This document shows, in pieces, positions 57,356 through 64,000 of a stretch of DNA of 64,000 nt (position 1 is its first letter; every line of letters begins with the position of its first letter). The position numbers and the translations under genes are program-made. Origin of the DNA: Anisus vortex (Eukaryota; Mollusca; Gastropoda; Planorbidae); NCBI GenBank assembly GCA_949126835.1, contig OX421509.1:9116911-9180910 (forward strand), in the 5' to 3' direction. The notes beneath the pieces were generated by a model. It saw only the letters and a list, made by a program, of their open reading frames with translations, was not told the origin of the DNA and did no database searches.

Positions 57356-57856
57356 GCTTTAAAACTCATCAGACTAGCGAAAAGTAAAAAAAAACAAAAA
57401 AAATGTATGAGTTTTCTTTAAACCATTCCACTGACAACCAGACAGCCTTGACCCATAGACAGACATACAGATAGATTGATAGAAACATATAAAACAAAAA
57501 GACAGACACACAGAGAGACGCAGACACAGAGAGAGAGAGGGAGAGATACAGACAAGAGTCTGTAGGCCGGACGACATACACACAAGACGGGTAAGCAGAC
57601 GAGAAGTGGACACGACTCTTACCTGTGGGTTAGGAGTCCTGAGAGTTAAGATGGGCATTTTTCTTTTTAACTTGTTCAAATGCAGCCTGTAAAATGAAAT
57701 GTACAAAATAAACAATATTATTAGTACGGTTTCTCTTAGGTATTAGTTTTCAATTAGTTATCAGTAGCTGTTCAAATTAGTTATACGTTATCACGATTAT
57801 GAGTACTTAGTGGGGGGGGGGGGGTCGAGGCATGGGTGGTAAATTATAGTCTATGG

Positions 57857-58065
57857 CAGGTGTCGGCAACCTTGTGATAATAGTGTGCCAAAGTGGGATT
57901 TCTAATTTATTCAGCGTGCCAGCAGACTAAAAGGTCATCCTGCTTTGGCACTCACTTTCTTGCAAAAGATACTTGAATTTCCTATTTTTCATAGTCTTCC
58001 GCGTGACATTGAAAATCGCTCTGCGTGCCATATCTGGCACGCGTGCCGTAGGTTGCCGATCCATC
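57857..58065. mobile_element. hAT-type MITE (TCGGCAACC group), complete
   Basis: 209 bp starting CAGGTGTCGGCAACCTTG and ending TAGGTTGCCGATCCATC. Flanks GTCTATGG (57849-57856) and GTCTATGT (58066-58073) match at 7 of 8. Internal CGCGTGACATTGAAAATCGC and TGGCACGCGTGCCGTAGG match 25760 directly and 40544 in reverse. The left flank ATTATAGTCTATGG equals a MITE-C terminus, so it may have landed in a MITE-C remnant. Confidence 0.88.
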
Positions 58066-58510
58066 GTCTATGTAATGAATCGGCAAGACATGCAAACATT
58101 GTTATTGACCCGTCGTCGTGGCGGCTAAATTGGAGATTTGTAGGGTGGGAATGGGGAGGGAGGGGAGGTCAACATGTCGTTAAAGTCACATTAGTGAGGA
58201 AACTTGAAACACGCATGAGCACGCACGCACGCGCCGACCATGCGTACCAGGTATGTCGGTCGGTAGCAGACATTAGTCATGGGCGTTCAGTTATCTAGTT
58301 GCATGGTACGCAGATGCTGTTGGCTTGAAAAGAAAACTGTATACAAACAATTTGAACACTCGCCTTTCCCCGTGAAGTAAGCCACACATGCTACCGTCAT
58401 CACTTCGACGTCATAGTTTTGTTTAATACAAGGGGAAATAAAAACGTGGTCAAGCTAAAAAATAATAAGTTTAGTCCCCTTTCGGCTCGGCGAATTCGGT
58501 GAATCAGGTC

Positions 58511-58784
58511 AAGTATCCCGTCTGACAAATTTGATCCTCGGGGCCGGTGAAGCAGTGTTCACCGGTTTCTGTGGCCACGGCATACTAAGATGATTGTGTG
58601 GCCAGCACTACGCACAGCCGCATTTACTTTACCCCAACTAAGGTCAGGTACCCATCAGAGCTAAGGGGGGGGGGGTAGACTCAGGGACACCCTCAAGACC
58701 CGGGGAAAACAAATCCAAGCTTGCACCAGGATTCGAACCCAGGAACTTCGGTACGCCTGTCGAACGCGCTGTCGCTCGGCCACC
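58511..58784 (-). mobile_element. SINE-A copy, full length
   Basis: Complete minus-strand copy: AAGTATCCCGTCTGACAAAT (3' end), TTTCTGTGGCCACGGCATAC, GTGGCCAGCACTACGC, TCAGGTACCCATCAGAGC, then a G10 run inserted at 58662-58673, GTAGACTCAGGGACACC, CCAGGATTCGAACCCAGG (B box), GTCGAACGCGCTGTCGCTCG (A-box side, ending near 58784). Confidence 0.93.
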
Positions 58785-59395
58785 AACAAGTCATGTTTTT
58801 TTTATAACTTTTTTTCTTTTTTAATGGTCGTCGTTTGTCGTTTGAGGGTCACCGTGTCCCCGCACAGCTGTTTTGAAAAGGGAAGGAGGGGGGTACCATA
58901 CGTTTTGGTTTTGGATAGCCTAATGATGGGGGATTAAATCAACCGTTATGTGTGGCCGTTTTTTATACGTCTTCGATAATGGTTTTTGCATAATTTTCCG
59001 GTGTGCTTGTTTTTTTTTCCTTTCTTTGCTTTGCACGAGGACATGAGCGAGGGCCTGGACCTGTTTTAACCCAGTCCCAGAGTGCATTTATGCACGTGTA
59101 ATGTTGAGTCGCGTTTTTTCAATAGAATACAGCGGTACGCCCTTACAAGGCTAATGTAGGTATAGCCCCATAGGAGCAATGGTACAGTAGTGACAATTAA
59201 TTAGACTGACTATAAACTCCATTGAACTGAGAGCCGGGACTATTAATCTTTTACAGACATGATAATTATTATAATAATGAGGTTGAACTCGGTGCACTTA
59301 AGTCTCAATAGAGATTAATGGAAAACGGGTAACGCACTCGACACGACAAAAAAGTAGGAGAACAAAGTTGGTCGGTGGGGGGTGCTGGAAGGAGG
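58785..59395. other. Non-coding
   Basis: Mixed-composition DNA with no recognised element; the stretch AGTGCATTTATGCACGTG near 59081 is a short imperfect inverted repeat. Confidence 0.5.
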
Positions 59396-59442
59396 GCGTT
59401 CACGAGTTTCCGTGGCCAGCGCAACGCCTACGCCTTTAAGCC
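59396..59442 (-). mobile_element. SINE-A fragment
   Basis: Only GGCGTTCACGAGTTTCCGTG, GCCAGCGCAACGCCTACGCC and TTTAAG remain, with a deletion of the CACGGCATACTAGGGGATTG block. Flanked by unrelated sequence. Confidence 0.7.
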
Positions 59443-59659
59443 TACTATACACACTAATAAGTGCAGTTAAACGTATGCTTTTTTTTAAATGCATTAGCCT
59501 TCAGGAGATTTTGTCCTTTTGCCACCCACAAAGAAGGAAACTGAAGTTTATTGCTCTATTAAATGATTGTAAATATAAAGAAAAATATGTCAAATAAGGA
59601 TTTTAAAATGCGCAACATAAAGTGTAATGAAAAAAAAAAGTAATAAAAAACTGATTCCG

Positions 59660-59765
59660 GCAGGCTGGATTTGGTGGATGGGTGTAGCTAAAAATGTAAT
59701 CGCATTGTCTGTCATGGACTGAACGTCTATGTGTGCCAAGTTTCAGCTCGATAGGAAGACGCCGA
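59660..59765 (+). repeat. Repeat F copy (CCAAGTTTCAG core)
   Basis: Plus-strand partner of 49640-49745 (see there). The following 240 bp (to about 60004) stays open in one frame as a lysine-rich reading, but no domain is visible, and it probably belongs to the same transposon remnant. Confidence 0.7.
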
Positions 59766-60299
59766 AAACATTTTTTAAAAACACATATTATACAAAGAAA
59801 GACAAACAAGCGAAGTATATACAAAAAGTTATTAAAAGAAAAACGGCAGTTAAGTCCCTTGAACACTACGTCATTCATACTTCAAACCCTCGTAATCTCG
59901 AAGCCAAAGTTGCGATTACACAGGGGGAAATAATTTTTAAAAACTATGCAGGTAAAATAAAAAAGAATGAATTAACGCCCCTTTTCACCTCGGCGCAACG
60001 GTAAATAATAAAACAAAAATGGCTTCTGCTTCTACTTCTTTTTGTGGTCGCCCCGGCAGTTCTTTTCGGGTCACCGTGACACAGAACAGATGTCTTTATT
60101 GGTCGGGGGGTGGGGGGTGGAGGGTGGAGGGTGGACTATTGGACTGCTTTGGTGGTACTGATCCAGTTGTCTGAATCGATATACCAACGGCCGATCAATA
60201 AGGTGTGTCTCGACACATACACATAATATAATAAAATAAAACGTTCGATCGGCGGAATAGTTTGAAGGGGCATTGTAACCACTGCAATAGTCATACCTA

Positions 60300-60770
60300 A
60301 CTCTTTCTCTCTCTCTTTCTGTCTTTCTCTCACTGTCTCTCTGTCTCTCTCTCTCTCTCGCTCTTTCTGTCTCTCTCTCTCTCTCTCTCTCTTTAGGTCT
60401 CTCTCTTACTGTCTGTCACATTTTCTGTCTTTCTCTCACTGTCTCTCTGTCTCCCTGTCTTTTTCTGTCTCTCTCTCTCTCTCTCTTTAGGTCTCTCTCT
60501 TACTGTCTCTCTGTCTCTTTTTTTGTCTTTCTCTCTATCTCTTTTGTCTTTCTCTCTCTGTCTCTATCTCTCGCTCTATTTTTTTCTTTTTCTATTCATT
60601 ACTCTATCTCTGATGTCTTTATTTCTTCATTTCTTTTTTATCACCATATTTCTTACTGTTTTTTCAATCTTTGTCTCTACCCCCATCCCATCCTCAATTT
60701 CTCTCTTCTCCCTCTTTCACGCACTCTATCTCTCTCTCTTCCATTCTCTTACATGCATACACATACATGC
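60300..60770 (+). repeat. CT-rich polypyrimidine tract
   Basis: CTCTCT/TCTGTCTCT sequence. TTTAGGTCTCTCTCTTACTG appears twice (near 60392 and 60487), about 95 bp apart, indicating a local duplication inside the tract. Open frames here are Ser/Leu artefacts. Confidence 0.92.
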
Positions 60771-61300
60771 ACACACTAACAGACCGCAAAAAAAAAAGAT
60801 AGAAGAAATAGTTAGGCGTTGATACCTGCACAAATGAGGGTTTGGAGATCGGGGAGGGGGGGTACTACGGCGAGGCCAGCCAGTCAGTGGGGCGTGAAGT
60901 CAAATATTGAGTTATGCAGACAGATTGTGTGCACCCCCCCCCCCACACACACACGACCTTTCAGTCCCAGCCAGTGTCTAGTCTAGGTGGGTATACCTGT
61001 AAGTTTCATATCCGCTTTTTGTATACTCTGTATAAGTACTGTTTTCAACGGTCTATCTACTGAGTCTATGGACAAATTGCCACCACCCCTTACCGTGCCT
61101 GCGGCTAGTGTGTATTAACAGGTATCCAGTTACTATTGCCCCCCCCCCCCCCCCCGTATGGCCGTAAGCCCGAGTATATATTATATATATATATCCCCCC
61201 CTTGCCTTCGGTTCGTACCAGTTAGTCAGTGACAAATTGGCTCGTACCTACTGGTCAGCATCTACTAGCCTGTGACAAATTCTCAGTATCTGGTGTTTTC
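60771..61300. other. Non-coding
   Basis: C-runs at 60933-60944 and 61140-61155 and an (AT)n patch at 61175-61190. No gene or classified element. Confidence 0.55.
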
Positions 61301-61345
61301 TCAAACGGTGTTTCTCAAATGGTGTTTCTGAATTGGTATTTCTCA
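61301..61345 (+). repeat. Short outlying block of the 14-bp repeat
   Basis: CTCAAACGGTGTTTCTCAAA and TGGTGTTTCTGAATTGGTAT show about three diverged 14-bp units, 240 bp before the main array. Confidence 0.8.
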
Positions 61346-61582
61346 ATTATTTTTTTTAGTCCCATTACCTTAACGGTCGTAGGGGTGACGGTTGGATGCT
61401 AATGGTAAATGCGTGTCTATTAATACTTTCATTGAGCTTGGTAGACTTGGGCGGCGCCCATCTCCTCTCCAAAATCGGCGGGTGTATTTTTTAAATAATA
61501 TTTCTGCAGCAATCAGTGGGTCGAACACCCTGATGCCGAGCTTGTGAGTCGAGCTCACTGTCAACTTTTATTATCCAGGAGC

Positions 61583-62011
61583 CTCAATTGGTGATTCTCA
61601 AATGGTGTTTCTCAAGTGGTGATTCTCAAATGGTGATTCTCAAATGGCGATTCTCAAAAGGCGATTCTCAAATGGCGATTCTCAAATGATGATTCTTAAA
61701 TGGCGATTCTCAAATGGCGATTCTCAAATGGCGATTCTCAAATTGTGATTCTCAAATGGTGATTTTCAAATGGTGATTTTCAAATGGTGATTCTCAAAAG
61801 GTGATCTCATATGGTGATTCTCAAATGGTGATTCTCAAATGGTGATTCTCAAATAATTATTCTCAAATGGTGATTCTCAAGTGGTGATTCTCAAATGGTG
61901 ATTCTCAAATGGTGATTCTCAAATGGTGATTCTCAAATGGTGATTCTCAAATAATTATTCTCAAATGGTGATTCTCAAATGGTGATTCTCAAATGGTGAT
62001 TCTCAAATGGG
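61583..62011 (+). repeat. 14-bp tandem array, about 30 copies
   Basis: Unit TCTCAAATGGTGAT with variants (GGCGAT, AAGTGG, ATTTTC). The rare AAATAATTATTCTCAAATGG variant appears at 61851 and 61949, 98 bp (7 units) apart, showing block duplication. A 2-bp loss at about 61803 shifts the register. The array is followed by ordinary AT-rich sequence. Confidence 0.96.
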
Positions 62012-63057
62012 GCTAACCCTATTTAGGTGTTTTAAAATTATTTCAATAAATTCCCACCGAGTTGGAGGAGATGGTATGGGGGTTGGAAGAGATAAGACAA
62101 ATCTAAAATTGGAATAGTATGTGAGTGTGTGTGTGTATCTGTCTGTCTGTGTTTAATGGGTCGTGCCCCACAGTGACTGGTGACTCCCACACTGATCAAG
62201 TTACGTCTGAAGAAAAAAAAACTGAAAAAAGAAAAGAAGAAATAAAACTGAAGAAAAAATATTTTTTAAAAGGGTAAGGAGGAGTTGTCGCTCCTGCAAT
62301 TATCTATCGCGAGACAGCACCGAGTACTCGTGTCCCGAGGGAGTCGTCAATGTGTGTGTGTGGGTGCGGGGCGGGATAAAAAGAAAATTACATCGCCCCC
62401 CCTAAACAATTTCAGGGTACGCCCTAAGATTTCACCCCCCCCCCCCTTTTCCTTCCATTCCCATCACACACAAATTAAATAAAATAAATTTCAATTCTCA
62501 CATTAACTCAAACTAAAGTCATACCATACCACCGGTACACACGACACCGGTACACCCGACACCGGTACACCCGACATTGGTATACACAGAAACGATAACT
62601 TTCCCACACAATACAACAGTTTAGAGAAAGAAGAACAAACAAAGCTGTGAAACAAAATTTGAATGACCTGTTGCCCATAGTAATGGTTTTGGGGAAGTCC
62701 TCAGTGTTTAAGTGTGTTTACATTTTTACTCGTTATTTTTGTTATTGTGTTTTTGTTGCGTGTTGTGTTATTGTTACTTTTTTTGTGTTGTATTTTTAAG
62801 GAAGACTAATATTGGTGATTGATAGATTATTTAAGGGGAATAAGCCACTATTTTTCTTATTTTCTTTTTTATTTTTCATTTATTTATGAAATTTGAATTT
62901 ATGTCGAGACATTGTGACTCACAATGGGGTCATTAAAAGAGGTGTATAAGGTTTATGTAATAATGCTTACGAGGAGATTTACGTTCCAGAACAACTGTCA
63001 AATGATAAACAAGCTTGACACGGGCAGCATTCTCGAGATATAATACTGCGAGATCCC
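62012..63057. other. Non-coding
   Basis: GT microsatellite near 62126-62135, C-run at 62435-62446, TTG/TTGTG-rich DNA at 62740-62790. No gene. Confidence 0.5.
62535..62586 (+). repeat. 15-bp tandem repeat, about 3.5 copies
   Basis: ACACCGGTACACCCG units with a diverged last copy (ACATTGGTATACAC). Short and recent-looking. Confidence 0.9.
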
Positions 63058-63216
63058 TCTTATTTTATATGTTTTTTTTACAGACGTTCCTTTTAGATAG
63101 AAGATTATTACGTCAATTAGGCCCAAAACTCCTGCAGGAGTGGCAGGGATCGGTCGGCGGCAGAGATCGGTCGGCGGCAGGGATAGAACCTGCGCCGTGT
63201 CGGTTGACAGTCCGAA
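63058..63216 (-). mobile_element. SINE-B group repeat, tail module with head 1
   Basis: Combines the tail seen at 18530 and 22004 (TTTACAGACGTTCC, AGAAGATTATTACGTC in plus orientation) with the body and head seen at 36942 (GGCCCAAAACTCCTGCAGG, GGCAGGGATAGAACCTGC, GTCGGTTGACAGTC). The B-box reverse GGATAGAACC lies at 63181-63190. A 17-bp segment (CAGGGATCGGTCGGCGG) is duplicated at 63144-63160 and 63161-63177 with one change. Confidence 0.8.
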
Positions 63217-63325
63217 CCCCCTTCTATGGGCCCCCCTACCCACTCCCCGACATCAGCTACGTTATGTAATATTATCGTCAGCCCTGAGCGTCCCATTCCC
63301 AATGAGTGACTAGGAAGAAACGGTC

Positions 63326-63367
63326 TTTTTTTTTTTTTTTTTTTTTTTGGGGGGGGGGGGGGGGGGG
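63326..63367 (+). repeat. T23 run followed directly by G19 run
   Basis: Twenty-three T (63326-63348) joined to nineteen G (63349-63367). Such runs are prone to length error, so the exact numbers are uncertain. The G run could form a G-quadruplex. Confidence 0.85.
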
Positions 63368-63888
63368 TACAGTTCTAACGTCATTGACCACGATCATATC
63401 ATAGTTTCTGGCATTTACCGAGGATGACCGGTCGGGTGTACGACCCTGCAAGCAGACAAGTCAACGGTCGCATTACCCGGACGATACGACGCGTGTGGAG
63501 CCATCAGCGGAAATAGTATTAATATATAAACGCCCCCCTCCCCCTAACACCCCTCCCCTACACCCTCAATGTCGATAGAAAAAAGAAATGCCGCAGCTAT
63601 TGGTCATAAAGCCTGCATAATTTATATATGCCAGTGACACACTACACTCTGCCTGTTATGCAATGGCGTATGTCACTTATAGAATTGGGCGCCAACCCTC
63701 GGGTGGAGGGCGGGTGTAAATACCGAGTGTGGCTGGATGGTTGTGGAGGGAGGAAATCTAAAAATCACCGCCCCCTTCTCTAGGCTGCCCTCGCTACTGA
63801 ACAATGTCCATATTTTTTTTTTCAATTCAATCGTTTGAGAATAAAGAGTTCCTACTTTGAAAGCATTTCTAAACTATTTCACCCAAAC
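63368..63888. other. Non-coding
   Basis: Mixed sequence with C-rich stretches at 63533-63565. No gene, RNA or repeat family recognised. Confidence 0.5.
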
Positions 63889-64000
63889 CTTTCCGTAGCC
63901 ACGGTATACAACGGGATTGTGTGACCAGTCACCTTTACTTTCCCAAAAAAGTAATTTCAGTTTCCCCTACCAGGGACACTTTCTGGAGCCGGGACATAAG
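63889..64000 (-). mobile_element. SINE-A copy, diverged, cut by window end
   Basis: Minus-strand match: CTTTCCGTAGCCACGGTATA, CAACGGGATTGTGTGACCAG, ACCTTTACTTTCCC, CAGGGACACTTTCTGGAGCC, then the window ends before the tRNA head. The GGCCAGCACAATGCCC block is partly deleted. Confidence 0.75.

Noticed and set aside
59729..60004. 91-codon lysine-rich plus-strand frame
   Set aside because: Begins inside dispersed repeat F, has an overlapping alternative frame and no recognisable domain.

Overview
This is anonymous, non-coding animal genomic DNA with no gene I can support. It is AT-rich and full of GA/CT microsatellites, long G/C and A/T homopolymer runs, tRNA-derived SINEs, 3'-end fragments of non-LTR retrotransposons, and short non-autonomous DNA transposons. 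There are no prokaryotic operons, Shine-Dalgarno sites or CRISPR arrays. Every long open frame is a by-product of a tandem repeat or of low-complexity DNA. The repeat repertoire suits an invertebrate, most plausibly a mollusc (inference: tRNA SINEs with L2/CR1-like LINE remnants, many hAT-type MITEs, frequent TAGGCCTA words). The species cannot be fixed from the sequence alone.

Four interspersed families dominate. SINE-A is a tRNA-derived SINE of about 250-275 bp with Ser/Leu-like A and B boxes. It occurs at about 20 loci on both strands, full-length near 14.8, 15.9, 34.3 and 58.5 kb and as fragments elsewhere. MITE-C is a family of about 285 bp with terminal inverted repeats, found at 12.3, 16.2, 17.6-18.1 and 52.2 kb plus a fragment at 18.27 kb. 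SINE-B is a modular group of tRNA-like heads and shared 3' tails at 18.5, 22.0, 36.9 and 63.1 kb. Short hAT-type MITEs lie at 40.5, 45.3, 48.8, 56.2 and 57.9 kb, most with recognisable 8-bp target duplications, with further fragments at 10.2, 25.8 and 57.3 kb. A very short piggyBac-like MITE (TTAA sites) lies at 28.2 kb and a Helitron-like element at 0.3-0.7 kb. LINE 3' ends at 24.2, 40.9 and 42.3 kb are each nested inside a SINE-A copy of opposite orientation. A fourth LINE-like end is at 41.5 kb.

Tandem arrays form the second layer: a 30-bp unit at 5.3 kb, 17-bp at 7.1-7.7 kb, 44-bp at 14.3 kb, 57-bp at 17.6 kb (made from the MITE-C end), 32-bp at 28.6-29.2 kb, 12-bp at 38.0 kb (made from inside SINE-A), about 39-bp at 42.8 kb, a tetranucleotide-based array with a 176-bp higher-order period at 54.3-55.0 kb, and 14-bp at 61.6-62.0 kb. 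A perfect 141-bp palindrome (70-bp arms, 1-base centre) lies at 43,985-44,125 and is the most striking single structure.

The window therefore records transposon insertion, nesting and local tandem amplification seeded within transposons. I found no new multi-gene biological system. The most unusual observations are the palindrome, the two cases where part of a mobile element was itself amplified into an array, and the modular SINE-B heads and tails.
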